A stretch of 64,000 nucleotides of DNA, taken from an uncultured Algibacter sp. (GTDB taxonomy: Bacteria > Bacteroidota > Bacteroidia > Flavobacteriales > Flavobacteriaceae). Location of the stretch: NCBI RefSeq assembly GCF_947495675.1, contig NZ_CANLZX010000018.1, positions 30,485 to 94,484 on the forward strand, given 5' to 3'. Of this stretch, positions 25,783 through 34,940 are shown piece after piece; positions within the stretch are counted from its first letter, which is position 1, and every line of letters begins with the position of its first letter. Made by a program: the position numbers and the translations under genes. A model generated the notes under the pieces. That model worked only from the letters and a program-made list of their open reading frames with translations. It had not been told where the DNA came from and searched no databases.

Positions 25783-26160
25783 TCAATTTAAATTAGTTTC
25801 TAAAACTTGAATACCATTATACTCTAATAAATAATCTTGATTTAAATATATAGGCTTACTTTCACCATCAACACTACCAATCCCAACTCCTGCATATAAA
25901 ACTTTAGCATCATTTTCTCTTGCGTGGCTTTTAAAAGACTCCATCCAAACAACATCGTAATTATTTGGGTTTTCAGGTAATTTTACTGCTCGAACTATAA
26001 CAAAAAAGTACTGCTTATTTTTATCCATACAAACAAACTGCGGGTGCTTTTTAAGTTTACTATTAATAGCAATAAATTCAAAACCACGTTGCTCTAAATC
26101 TTTTCCAACATGATTCATGGCTAGATTATGTAATTCTTGATCTGTTAAAGGCTTACTCAT
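25783..26160 (-). CDS. Conserved small protein upstream of apbE
   Basis: A 125-residue soluble protein without signal or membrane segment (MSKPLTDQELHNLAMNHVGKDL...). It opens with a helical stretch and continues as alternating strands (FEFIAINSKLKKHPQFVC, YFFVIVRAVKLP). Homologues in Flavobacteriaceae are sometimes labelled as a subunit of the Na+-NADH reductase because of location; I see no ferredoxin or flavin motif, so that label is not supported. The constant neighbourhood with apbE suggests a link to flavoprotein maturation, which is inference. Confidence 0.8.
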   Translation of the reverse strand: MSKPLTDQELHNLAMNHVGKDLEQRGFEFIAINSKLKKHPQFVCMDKNKQYFFVIVRAVKLPENPNNYDVVWMESFKSHARENDAKVLYAGVGIGSVDGESKPIYLNQDYLLEYNGIQVLETNLN

Positions 26161-27141
26161 AGTATAAAAATAATATAAAAGTTAATGAGATGATGACATT
26201 TTAAAATTGTTTCGATAAGATGATATATAAATCATATAACCTGTTAAATCCTTTTTATCATAAAGACTTTTTCACCTATTTAATACTCATTTTAACACTA
26301 TTTTTCCTTGTAGATAAAAGAATAAAAAAACAAATTAAAGTATAAGTAAGAATAAAACTAACTTTTAAAATAATCAAAATAAAAATCGATATTTTGAAAA
26401 TCCAAAAACAAATATTTACAAACTAATAAAGCATTTTTACGCTATTTGATAAACTATAAAATAAATCCAGAATGGATACAAACCGGTAATTGCTATTATT
26501 TCAATTTAACTGTACAAAGCAAAAACAGACCTCCAAATACATCTGTTTAAAATTAATATCTAAACGAAGGCTACAAGAAATTATAGAAACATATTTTAAT
26601 TCTAATTCAGGTTATGTTTATGAAAGTCAAAAATGAAGAAATAAAACAAAGGCGTTTAACGATAAATAAACCACTTAACAGTATAGTATTTGGCTAATAA
26701 TGAAATAATTGTATCTTTCCTATAGCTATTAATTTTCAATATACATTAGGCTTGTAAAATCAAATAAAGCTCTTATTTTTTGACAAAAAACAATTAATCT
26801 CAATATTTTAAAATAGATGGTTTTAAAAAAAGTTGAAACGCTTAGTTCTTATAAATAGTTGTTTAATAAAACATGTAATTATCTAGATGTTTTATTTAAG
26901 TTCAGTTATAAATAAAAAGTACATCAAAGAAATGATAAAACGAACGACATGAATTTTAATAATATTACATAAACAGTTAGCTATATGTTTAAACATCTAA
27001 GTCTTTAAAAAACTATGAATCTTTAATTTAAAGGTATTAGCTTTTATTGAAGATGAAATTAGAAGAATTAACAATTCTCACTAAATATTATCGTTTATGA
27101 AAAATTATGGGCTTTAATTTAGACCTAAAATAATACAAAGA
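26161..27141. other. Gene-poor AT-rich stretch
   Basis: About 980 bases with no credible gene on either strand. Very low G+C, frequent stops in all frames. The longest plus-strand stretch I could read (26489-26635, TTG start, 48 codons) has no recognisable motif. I see no transposase remnant, tRNA or repeat element. It may be decayed sequence or hold regulatory signals for the next gene. Confidence 0.6.
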
Positions 27142-27882
27142 TTGAAAGATAATAACAAAATATCACAAGAGTTACTTGAAATTATAGAACGTTACATAAA
27201 TGGTTCTATGCCCCCACAAGAGCTGAAAGATTTTAACCAACTTCTTGAACTTGACAATGATTTTAAAACAAAAGTAGAGGATGTTAAAATAATGCTCTCA
27301 GGAATTGAAACACAATCATTAAAAGAAAAGCATGATGAACTTCATCAGGATAATTATAAAACTTCAGAAAAAAAATCTAGTACTAATAAAATTAGGTTTT
27401 TATACTATAGAAAAATAGCAATTGCTGCAGCAATAATTTTTGCTATTGGTAGTATTTGGTTTTTTGCCACCTCAAAAAACGATAAGCTATTCACTAAATA
27501 TTTTAAGCCAGACCCAGGTATAACAACTACAGCAAAAAATCCTAACAATTTAGAGTTTTATGATGCCATGGAGAATTATAAACATGGAAATTTTATTCAA
27601 GCTATTAATAAATGGAGAATAATACAAGAAAGAAAACCAAATAATGATACTTTAAATTATTTTATAGGTGTAGCTTATCTATCAGATAACAACATAATTG
27701 ATGCTATCCCATTTTTAGAACGATCAATTGAAGCTGATGATAGTTTTATATTTTTAGATGAAGCATACTTATATTTAGGATTAGCGTATTTAAAAGAAGG
27801 AAATCTTGAGCTAGCAAAAAAGCATTTAAGTACTAGTGAAACAAGTAAAGCTAGGAAGCTTATTTCAGAACTAAAAAAATAA
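27142..27882 (+). CDS. TPR membrane protein with an anti-sigma-like N-terminus
   Basis: A 246-residue protein with a TTG start (no upstream ATG in frame). Residues 1-60 contain ERYINGSMPPQELKDFNQLLELDNDFKTKVEDV, a layout seen at the N-terminus of many Bacteroidota anti-sigma-like and TPR proteins. One membrane helix follows (IAIAAAIIFAIGSIWFF, about 91-108), then a C-terminal TPR block (EFYDAMENYKHGNFIQAINKW; YFIGVAYLSDNN; YLYLGLAYLKEGNLELAKKHL). No sigma factor gene is adjacent, so the anti-sigma idea is weak. It sits isolated in a gene-poor region. Confidence 0.75.
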   Translation: MKDNNKISQELLEIIERYINGSMPPQELKDFNQLLELDNDFKTKVEDVKIMLSGIETQSLKEKHDELHQDNYKTSEKKSSTNKIRFLYYRKIAIAAAIIFAIGSIWFFATSKNDKLFTKYFKPDPGITTTAKNPNNLEFYDAMENYKHGNFIQAINKWRIIQERKPNNDTLNYFIGVAYLSDNNIIDAIPFLERSIEADDSFIFLDEAYLYLGLAYLKEGNLELAKKHLSTSETSKARKLISELKK

Positions 27883-28236
27883 ACTTAAAACCTATCTTTA
27901 CACACCTTCAAATTAAGGAACACAAATTCCTAAACAACTATATATCAAACACATATATCACCTTACAAATACAACTTGATTGTTATTTGGAGTATTAAGG
28001 GTTACAAGTATGATTGCAAAACACTATGAAAAAATATTTTTCTTGCAATAAAAGTTTTAGCTATTTTTATGTTTGATTACATATAAATAAATTAAAATGA
28101 GAGTAAAATTTATAAGAAAACAAGTTAATTATAACAAGTATGGTGCTATTATAAATTTAGTCTGAAACTAAAATTTAAGGATAGTTTTATATACGAATGT
28201 TAAGTTTTTAGTAACTTTAAATAAAACTAATATGTT
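27883..28236. other. Intergenic stretch without visible gene
   Basis: 354 bases between the TPR gene and the small conserved gene at 28237. It is AT-rich with stops in every frame, and I see no hairpin terminator, tRNA or repeat. The end may carry the promoter of the next gene (an ATATGTTATGG run leads into its start). Confidence 0.55.
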
Positions 28237-28689
28237 ATGGATACAACACTCCGCTTAGAATCTGCTATAAAAAAACTCTATATTTCGTTTCATAATAACA
28301 CTATAAACCCAGAATGTTGTAAACAATGTGCTGTCGGTAATATTTTAGATAATACAGATAGCTGGAAACACTTATCTGATTATCACGGCTCTTTAAATCT
28401 AAATTATGTTGGTAAAGTGAATCAAAATTTGGGCAAAAAGTTCAATGGATATTCTCCTTTAGAATTACTTAAAATTGAGCATATATTTTTAAAAGCTTGT
28501 GGTTTTCAATTACCACTTCATCATAAAAACAATAAACCTAAAAACACTACAGATAAGAATGTTCTTTTCAATGGTTTATATGCTGTTATTTCTTTTCTAT
28601 GTGAATTAGATGGAGTTTCAAATGTTATGGATTACACTAACCTATTTAAAATTAAGAATAAAAAAACCGACACTTTCGTATCGGTTTAA
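28237..28689 (+). CDS. Conserved small protein with CxxC next to nqr
   Basis: A 150-residue soluble protein beginning MDTTLRLESAIKKLY with a paired-cysteine motif NPECCKQCAVGN (Cys near 27, 28 and 31). HGSLNLNYVGKVNQNLGKKFNGYSPLELLKIEHIFLKACG follows. Similar proteins are conserved next to nqr genes in Flavobacteriaceae and sometimes inherit the NqrF name, though I see no 2Fe-2S ferredoxin or FAD domain. The cysteine motif suggests metal or cofactor binding. It converges on nqrF, and the shared hairpin at 28664-28687 overlaps its last codons. Confidence 0.82.
   Translation: MDTTLRLESAIKKLYISFHNNTINPECCKQCAVGNILDNTDSWKHLSDYHGSLNLNYVGKVNQNLGKKFNGYSPLELLKIEHIFLKACGFQLPLHHKNNKPKNTTDKNVLFNGLYAVISFLCELDGVSNVMDYTNLFKIKNKKTDTFVSV
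28664..28687. terminator. Compact hairpin shared by two convergent genes
   Basis: AAACCGA (28664-28670) pairs with TCGGTTT (28681-28687), with a 10-base loop. It overlaps the end of the 28237 gene and lies 19 bases beyond the nqrF stop. Short T and A runs flank both sides, so it may stop transcription both ways. Confidence 0.6.
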
Positions 28690-28705
28690 TATTTTGAGAA
28701 TCTTA

Positions 28706-30013
28706 TTATCCTCCAAAGTCATCAAATCTAATATGCTCATCTGGGATACCAAAATCTTCACCCATTTTCTGAACTGCTTTGTTCATTAATGGTGGTCCAC
28801 AGAAATACAATTCAATATCTTCTGGCGATTCGTGTTTACTTAAATAATTATCTATAACACAGTTATGAATAAAGCCAACAAATCCGTCACCTGGAGCATC
28901 AATATCTTCTTTTACTTTCCAATTATCTTCTTCCATAGGTTCAGATAAAGCTAAGTAGAATTTAAAGTTTGGAAACTCTTTTTCTAATTGCTCAAAATGA
29001 TCTAAGTAGAATAACTCACGTTTAGATCGACCACCATACCAATAAGTTACTTTTCTACCTGTTTTTAAGGTTTTGAATAAATGGTATAAGTGAGATCTCA
29101 TTGGTGCCATTCCAGCACCCCCACCAACATAAAGCATTTCACTTTCAGAATCGTTGATAAAGAATTCACCATAAGGTCCTGAAATGGTTACTTTATCTCC
29201 TGGTTTTTGATTAAAAATATAAGATGAAGCAATACCTGGATTAACATCCATCCATCCATTTTTAGCTCTATCCCATGGTGGACAAGCAACACGTACATTT
29301 AACATGATTTCACGCCCTTCTGCTGGGTAAGAAGCCATAGAATATGCTCTTTCTATAGTTTCTGTGTTTTTCATTACTAATGGCCATAAAGCAAATTTAT
29401 CCCATTCTGTTTGAAATTTATCAGGTGTATCATGTTCTTCTGGGTGAGCTGTAATATCCATATCTGAATATTTCACTTCACATGGAGGAATTTCAATTTG
29501 AATATAGCCACCTGCTTTGTAACCCATATCCTCAGGAATCTCAACAACAAATTCTTTAATAAATGATGCCACATTATAATTACGAACTACTGTAGCTTCC
29601 CATTTTTTAATTCCAAATACTTCTTCTGGAATGGTGATATTCATGTCTTGTTTTACTTTAACTTGACATGCTAATCTTGCTCCATGTTGCAATTCTTTAC
29701 GAGAAAAATGAGGTGTTTCAGTAGGAAGTGCTTCTCCTCCTCCTTCTAATACATGACATTCACATTGAATACATGTTCCACCACCACCACAAGCCGATGG
29801 TAAGAATATTTTATTATTTCCTAAAGTTGATAACAAAGTACCTCCAGAAGCTACTTCTATTTCCTTTTCACCGTTAATAGTTATCTTAACTGGACCAGAC
29901 GGTGATAATTTTTGTTTAACAAAAAGTAATAAACTAACAAGTACTAACGTAATTATTAAAAACGCTGCAACTGTTGCTATAACTGTCCCTGTTGTTCCTG
30001 CTGCTAAAATCAT
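28706..30013 (-). CDS. nqrF: Na+-translocating NADH:quinone reductase subunit F
   Basis: It is the NADH entry point of Na+-NQR: NADH to FAD to the 2Fe-2S centre. The 435-residue protein has one N-terminal membrane helix, a plant-type ferredoxin domain with [10 protein letters not shown] and a last ligand in RLACQV, an FAD domain with [10 protein letters not shown], and an NAD domain with [13 protein letters not shown]. It ends with RFDDFGG, matching the family C-terminal aromatic region. It is the last gene of the nqr operon; the 1-base gap to nqrE shows tight coupling. Confidence 0.97.
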   Translation of the reverse strand: MILAAGTTGTVIATVAAFLIITLVLVSLLLFVKQKLSPSGPVKITINGEKEIEVASGGTLLSTLGNNKIFLPSACGGGGTCIQCECHVLEGGGEALPTETPHFSRKELQHGARLACQVKVKQDMNITIPEEVFGIKKWEATVVRNYNVASFIKEFVVEIPEDMGYKAGGYIQIEIPPCEVKYSDMDITAHPEEHDTPDKFQTEWDKFALWPLVMKNTETIERAYSMASYPAEGREIMLNVRVACPPWDRAKNGWMDVNPGIASSYIFNQKPGDKVTISGPYGEFFINDSESEMLYVGGGAGMAPMRSHLYHLFKTLKTGRKVTYWYGGRSKRELFYLDHFEQLEKEFPNFKFYLALSEPMEEDNWKVKEDIDAPGDGFVGFIHNCVIDNYLSKHESPEDIELYFCGPPLMNKAVQKMGEDFGIPDEHIRFDDFGG

Positions 30014-30014
30014 A

Positions 30015-30734
30015 TTACTTTACTATTTTAGTATTATCTGCTAAATCTTTAGCTTCTTCTGTTTTTAATGTCTCAACTTCAATGGCTGTTTCTGTAGCTG
30101 GTTGTTCTTCCTCATCACCTCCAGTTAACATACCACCAAAACTTAGGAAACCAATACCCATTAAACCTGTAATTATAAATGTAATTCCCAAACCTCTTAA
30201 TGGTGCAGGTACATTACTATATCTAATTTTTTCTCTAATGGCTGCAATAGCTAAAATGGCTAAAAACCATCCTATTCCAGAAGAAATACCGTAATTAAAT
30301 GCTAAACCTAAGGTTTCAATTTCACGAGATTGCATAAATAACGAACCTCCTAAAATAGCACAGTTTACTGCTATAAGTGGTAGAAATATACCTAAAGAGT
30401 TATATAATGAAGGTGAAAATTTTTCTACTACTATTTCAACTAATTGAACCATCGTTGCAATAGTTGCAATAAACATAATGAAAGAAAGAAAACTTAAGTC
30501 GTAATCTGCATATTCTTCACCTAACCATTTTAATGCTCCAGGTTGTAATAAATATTGATCCAATAACCAGTTTAATGGTACTGTAATAGCTAATACAAAT
30601 ATAACTGCAGCTCCTAAACCAACAGCAGTTGCAACTTTTTTAGATACGGCTAAATATGAGCACATCCCAAGGAATACTGCAAATACCATGTTATCAATAA
30701 AAATCGATTTAAAAAATAATTCTATATGTTCCAT
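30015..30734 (-). CDS. nqrE: Na+-translocating NADH:quinone reductase subunit E
   Basis: A membrane subunit with six helices that, with NqrD, forms an inverted pair and carries the iron centre at their interface. Residues 1-200 match the family ([28 protein letters not shown] near the N-terminus; [16 protein letters not shown] mid-chain with the conserved NCA(I/L)xG). The 239 residues exceed the ~200 of Vibrio NqrE because of an acidic tail after the last helix ([26 protein letters not shown]). The tail is probably cytoplasmic and its role is unknown. Confidence 0.95.
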   Translation of the reverse strand: MEHIELFFKSIFIDNMVFAVFLGMCSYLAVSKKVATAVGLGAAVIFVLAITVPLNWLLDQYLLQPGALKWLGEEYADYDLSFLSFIMFIATIATMVQLVEIVVEKFSPSLYNSLGIFLPLIAVNCAILGGSLFMQSREIETLGLAFNYGISSGIGWFLAILAIAAIREKIRYSNVPAPLRGLGITFIITGLMGIGFLSFGGMLTGGDEEEQPATETAIEVETLKTEEAKDLADNTKIVK

Positions 30735-30786
30735 ATTCTTTATTTTGATGTAATTCTAAATCAAGTTTAGAAATTACAAGTCAATT

Positions 30787-31431
30787 TTAGTCTTCTATTA
30801 ATGCTTTATTTCTACTACGTTGTACCCAGATAATTAAACCAACTACTATTAAAGCCATTGGTGGCATTAACATGAATCCGTTATTTTCATAACCTATTGA
30901 GTAAACGCCTGTTTGCTCTATTGGATCACCAAGTACAGGTATACCAAATAAAGTACCTGAACCTAATAATTCTCTAAAGAAACCAACTATAACTAATATT
31001 AAAGCATACCCTAAAGCATTACCAATACCATCTAAGAATGATTTCCAAGGGCCATTAGCTAAAGCAAATGCTTCAAAACGTCCCATAATGATACAGTTTG
31101 TAATAATTAATCCTACAAATACAGATAATGTTTTACTTAACTCATAAGCAAATGCTTTTAAAACCTGGTCAACAATAATTACTAATGCGGCAACTACAAT
31201 AAGTTGTACAATAATTCTAATTTTTGAAGGAATGATATTTCTCATTAAAGAAATAACAACGTTACCAATACCTAAAACGAAAAGCACAGCAATACCCATA
31301 ACCAACGATGCTTTTAACTCTGCAGTAATAGCTAAAGCAGAACAAATACCTAATACTTGAATAGTAATTGGATTGTTATCAGCTAACGGGTCTGTGATTA
31401 ACTTCGCATCTTTTTTTGAAAGTAGTCCCAT
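30787..31431 (-). CDS. nqrD: Na+-translocating NADH:quinone reductase subunit D
   Basis: A 214-residue six-helix membrane subunit homologous to NqrE and RnfA/E. NNPITIQVLGICSALAITA opens it; VGLIITNCIIMGRFEAFA has the conserved NCxxxGR-type cysteine. FFRELLGSGTLFG follows in the second half. It starts 1 base after nqrC, and 52 bases separate it from nqrE, the widest gap of the operon. Confidence 0.96.
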   Translation of the reverse strand: MGLLSKKDAKLITDPLADNNPITIQVLGICSALAITAELKASLVMGIAVLFVLGIGNVVISLMRNIIPSKIRIIVQLIVVAALVIIVDQVLKAFAYELSKTLSVFVGLIITNCIIMGRFEAFALANGPWKSFLDGIGNALGYALILVIVGFFRELLGSGTLFGIPVLGDPIEQTGVYSIGYENNGFMLMPPMALIVVGLIIWVQRSRNKALIED

Positions 31432-31432
31432 A

Positions 31433-32179
31433 TTATTTTAACGTTTTAAAGTAAGGTAAATATAATTTTAAATCTTTCTTGATCATGGCAGAAACACCAT
31501 CGCCAGTAATAGTTGCACCAGCTAATGCATCAACTTCATAATCATCTTTTATTTCATTTTTAGGGTCGTTATTACCTTTAGCAACAGAAATCCCTTTGAA
31601 TACTCCTGCTTCAGTTAATAAACGCTCTCCATAAAAGTCATCCATGAAATAACGTTGTTTAATGTTTGCTCCTAATCCTGGTGTTTCCCCTGCATGATCG
31701 AAAAAAGCACCTTGAACAACCATATTTTTATCAAGAGCTACATAGCCCCAAATAGCATCCCAAAGTCCTTTACCTCTAATTGGTGTAATGTAAAAAGTTT
31801 TTCCTTCTTTTTCACCAACAAATAAAGGTAAGCGTCTTGTTCCTCCATTTTTTGCTTTTGCTTGCTCCTTTTTTATATCAATTAGGTAAGCTGAATTATC
31901 TTCTTTAGCTACACCATTTTCAATAATTAATTGTTGTTTGATATACTTAGAAAATTCATCTGCAACTTTATCGGTTCCAACGAAAGTGATATCACCAGTA
32001 CCTTCATTACCATTTACACCCATAGCATACAGAATATTCTGTTGCTTTTCCATACGTTTATTCTCGTCGATATTAGGTCTTAACGATGATGCCGTAAACG
32101 CTAATAACGAACCTACAACTAATACCATCGCTACAGCGAAGATTATAGTATAAGAGTTTTTATCTGTATTAACTGCCAT
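31433..32179 (-). CDS. nqrC: Na+-translocating NADH:quinone reductase subunit C
   Basis: A 248-residue subunit with one N-terminal membrane helix (YTIIFAVAMVLVVGSLLAF) and a periplasmic domain that carries covalent FMN. The flavinylation motif is DALAGATITGDG, with attachment expected at T223, followed by the conserved GVSAMI helix. GLWDAIWGYVAL and DHAGETPGLGA are further signature blocks. ApbE (24790-25767) is the expected flavin transferase. Two bases separate it from nqrB. Confidence 0.96.
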   Translation of the reverse strand: MAVNTDKNSYTIIFAVAMVLVVGSLLAFTASSLRPNIDENKRMEKQQNILYAMGVNGNEGTGDITFVGTDKVADEFSKYIKQQLIIENGVAKEDNSAYLIDIKKEQAKAKNGGTRRLPLFVGEKEGKTFYITPIRGKGLWDAIWGYVALDKNMVVQGAFFDHAGETPGLGANIKQRYFMDDFYGERLLTEAGVFKGISVAKGNNDPKNEIKDDYEVDALAGATITGDGVSAMIKKDLKLYLPYFKTLK

Positions 32180-32181
32180 AA

Positions 32182-33423
32182 TTATGCTGTTTTAACTTTT
32201 AAACGTTTCATTCTTTTCTTCACGTTACCTTGAACCACATAATGGTCTATTGTTGGTGCAAATACATTCATTAATAGAATAGCTAACATAACACCTTCTG
32301 GGTAAGCTGGATTGAATACACGAATCATAATAGAAATAAATCCTACTAAAAAACCATATATCCATTTCCCTTTGTTTGTTTGTGATGCTGTAACAGGATC
32401 GGTAGCCATAAAGACTGTACCAAAGGCAAAACCGCCAATAATTAAATGCTCCCAAAAAGGTGCACTCATTAATCCATAAAAATTACTGCTTTCTGTAATC
32501 CATCCTGAAGCTACAACTTGATTGAATATTAATCCCATTACAATAGCACCTAATACAGATGATAACATAATTCTCCAGCTACCTATTTTAGAAAAGATTA
32601 AAAACAAACCTCCAAGTAAAATTAATAATGTTGAAGTTTCACCTACAGAACCTGGAATAAATCCTAAGAACATGTCCATGAAACTTACATCAGATCCTCC
32701 TAACATAAATTCATTACCTTGTGCCAAGCTACCTAATATAGTTTCTCCAGAAATAGCATCAGGCTGAGCGCCAGCAGCTAAATCTTGTACTCTAGGGTCT
32801 GCACCATGAACCCAAACTTTATCTCCACTCATCCAGGTTGGATAAGCAAAAAACAAAAAGGCTCTAATGGTTAATGCAGGGTTTAGAATATTCATTCCTG
32901 TTCCTCCAAATACTTCTTTACCAATTACAACACCAAACACAACAGCAACAGCTAACATCCATAACGGAATATCAATTGGCACTATTAATGGAACTAACAT
33001 ACCAGTAACTAGATACCCTTCTTCTACCTCGTGTCCTTTAATTATGGCGAATATAAATTCAATTCCTAGACCAACACCGTAGGATACAATTACTAATGGT
33101 ATGATTTTCCAAAAACCAACCATAAAATTATCTAGTGTCCAAAACTCAGGACTAAAGAAACTTCCAGCTACTGCTTGAATATCCCCTAAAGCTAAATGAT
33201 GTTGATAACCAGCGTTAAACATACCAAACAATAAACATGGCACCATAGCCATGATTACGGTATTCATAGTACGCTTTAAATCGTCGGCAGCCTTGATATG
33301 AGTACCATTATGTGTTGTCTCATTTGGCAAGTATAAAAACGTATGGATGGCATTAAATGCTGGTATCCATTTTTTGTCTTTATTTTTTTCTTTAAAATTA
33401 TGTAAATTCTCTTTTAAACCCAT
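32182..33423 (-). CDS. nqrB: Na+-translocating NADH:quinone reductase subunit B
   Basis: The largest membrane subunit, 413 residues, with about ten helices; in the family it binds riboflavin and covalent FMN and is central to sodium translocation. TTHNGTHIKAADDLKRTM is the N-terminal signature. The flavinylation site appears as PDAISGETILGSL (T228), where most homologues have SGAT; the Ala-to-Glu change next to the attachment residue is worth noting. GGTGMNILNPALTIRAFLFFAYP is the typical helix block. It overlaps nqrA by one base. Confidence 0.96.
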   Translation of the reverse strand: MGLKENLHNFKEKNKDKKWIPAFNAIHTFLYLPNETTHNGTHIKAADDLKRTMNTVIMAMVPCLLFGMFNAGYQHHLALGDIQAVAGSFFSPEFWTLDNFMVGFWKIIPLVIVSYGVGLGIEFIFAIIKGHEVEEGYLVTGMLVPLIVPIDIPLWMLAVAVVFGVVIGKEVFGGTGMNILNPALTIRAFLFFAYPTWMSGDKVWVHGADPRVQDLAAGAQPDAISGETILGSLAQGNEFMLGGSDVSFMDMFLGFIPGSVGETSTLLILLGGLFLIFSKIGSWRIMLSSVLGAIVMGLIFNQVVASGWITESSNFYGLMSAPFWEHLIIGGFAFGTVFMATDPVTASQTNKGKWIYGFLVGFISIMIRVFNPAYPEGVMLAILLMNVFAPTIDHYVVQGNVKKRMKRLKVKTA

Positions 33424-34778
33424 TATCCTATCTCTTTAAGCATTAAGTCTAAACCTTCTCTAATTATTTTTTGATGTGGTTGTTTAGATACACATACAAA
33501 TTCTGTTAACGCAAAATCTTCAGGAGCTACTTCATACATTCCTAAAGCTTCCATTTCGTCTAAGTCTTTATATAAACAAGCTTTTAATATTTGCATAGGG
33601 AAAATATCTAAAGGAAATACCTCTTCATACGTTCCAGTAGTTACAAAAGCTCTATGTTCACCATTTGTATTTGTATTTAAATCAAATTTTTTCTTTGGAT
33701 TCAACCAAGAAAAAGTAAATGCTCTAGATGTAGATACTTTATTAAAAACAGGTTTATTCCATCCAAAAAACTCATAATCATCACCTTCAGGAATTATTGA
33801 AACTACATTGCTGTAATAATCTAAACTTCCATCTGGTTGTATTTGTTTTCCTGATAACACATTACCCGAAATAATACGGTCATTACCGTCTTTTGAAACA
33901 CCTTTATCATAAACAATAGTAGCAATTTCACTACCTATTAGTGTTTTGAAATATCTTGGTTTTTCAACTGAAGATCCAACTAATGCTACAATACGCTCTG
34001 CATTAAATTTTCCAGTTAAAAGTAATTCACCAATAATAACTAAATCTTGAGGATTAACTGTCCAAACAACTTCACCTTTATTTATTGGATCTATTTTATT
34101 TATCTGAGTTCCAACATTACCTGATGGATGTGGGCCAGAAACCTTATGTAAGGTAATTCCAGTCAATCCTGCCAACGGCGAGTTAGAATTTTTACCTACA
34201 GAAACATGAACAGGTCCTTCTGTTAATTTCCCTAAAGCTAGAACTGCTGCTTGCAATTCAGCCTCTTTTCCTTGTAAAGTAAAATCTAAATCGGCTGCTA
34301 ATGGTGCACTTGCATATCCTGATATAAAAATCGCTTTTGGCGATTTATCAGGGTTAGCAATAACATCATAAGGACGTTGTTTAACAAATGGCCAACATCC
34401 AGAAGCTAGCAAATGCGCTTTAACATCTTCTGGCTTAGAAGCTTCAACATCAAACTTTCCAAAATCCTCAAAAGTTTGTGATTTCTCTGCTTCTACTTTA
34501 ATGGCATCAATGCGTCTTTTTGGTCCTCTAACCACCTCAACTATTTTCCCTGAAACTGGTGATAAAAACTTTACCGATTCTTGAGATTTATCGTAAAACA
34601 AAGTACCACCAGCTTTAACTGTGGTTCCTTCTTTTGCAACAAGTTTTGGTATTACGCCGTGAAAATCTTCTGGTCTTATGGTGCAGTAGTTACTAATAAT
34701 TGCTTGTTCAATAGCATTATCAGCTTCACCCTTAAGTTTAATGTCCAGACCTTTTTTTATACGAATGTCGTTTGACAT
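33423..34778 (-). CDS. nqrA: Na+-translocating NADH:quinone reductase subunit A
   Basis: A 451-residue peripheral cytoplasmic subunit that contacts NqrB and the quinone site. The N-terminus IRIKKGLDIKLKGEA and the following YCTIRPEDFHGVIPKLVAKEGTTVKAGGTLFYDK lipoyl-like barrel are characteristic. GPHPSGNVGTQINKIDPI and a C-terminal CxxKQPHQKIIREGLDLM are also conserved. It is the first gene of a six-gene operon driven from the promoter at 34816-34823. Confidence 0.97.
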   Translation of the reverse strand: MSNDIRIKKGLDIKLKGEADNAIEQAIISNYCTIRPEDFHGVIPKLVAKEGTTVKAGGTLFYDKSQESVKFLSPVSGKIVEVVRGPKRRIDAIKVEAEKSQTFEDFGKFDVEASKPEDVKAHLLASGCWPFVKQRPYDVIANPDKSPKAIFISGYASAPLAADLDFTLQGKEAELQAAVLALGKLTEGPVHVSVGKNSNSPLAGLTGITLHKVSGPHPSGNVGTQINKIDPINKGEVVWTVNPQDLVIIGELLLTGKFNAERIVALVGSSVEKPRYFKTLIGSEIATIVYDKGVSKDGNDRIISGNVLSGKQIQPDGSLDYYSNVVSIIPEGDDYEFFGWNKPVFNKVSTSRAFTFSWLNPKKKFDLNTNTNGEHRAFVTTGTYEEVFPLDIFPMQILKACLYKDLDEMEALGMYEVAPEDFALTEFVCVSKQPHQKIIREGLDLMLKEIG

Positions 34779-34815
34779 ATTTATTTAATTGAAATTAGTT
34801 GTCTAAAAATCGGTG

Positions 34816-34823
34816 CAAAAATA
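34816..34823 (-). promoter_or_regulatory. -7 promoter element of the nqr operon
   Basis: Read on the minus strand it is TATTTTTG, fitting TAnnTTTG, 37 bases before the nqrA start. A TTG further upstream is 24 bases away, longer than the usual 17-19, so only the -7 element is well supported. Confidence 0.6.
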
Positions 34824-34916
34824 CGAATTAATAGCTAATTTGATAAGCAATTTATAAGCTGATTGTTATTTATATTAATTCTAAATAAACGCAACGCCTT
34901 AGGCATGGAATTTGTT

Positions 34917-34924
34917 TATCTTTA
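34917..34924 (+). promoter_or_regulatory. -7-like element before the T9SS plug gene (TATCTTTA)
   Basis: TATCTTTA is one base from TAnnTTTG and ends 16 bases before ATG 34941. It lies inside a longer frame starting at 34863, supporting the shorter start. Confidence 0.55.
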
Positions 34925-34940
34925 CAAAAAAAAACTTAGA

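Noticed and set aside
25783..26160. Naming this small gene as an NqrF subunit
   Set aside because: It has no 2Fe-2S, FAD or NAD motif; the real nqrF is at 28706-30013. The label would be a transfer error from location.
26489..26635. 48-codon TTG frame in the gene-poor stretch
   Set aside because: Short, no motif, no clear ribosome-binding or promoter context, and AT-rich sequence gives such frames by chance.
27142..27882. Calling the TPR gene a genuine anti-sigma factor
   Set aside because: Only the N-terminal layout is similar; no sigma factor gene is adjacent and no FecR domain is visible.
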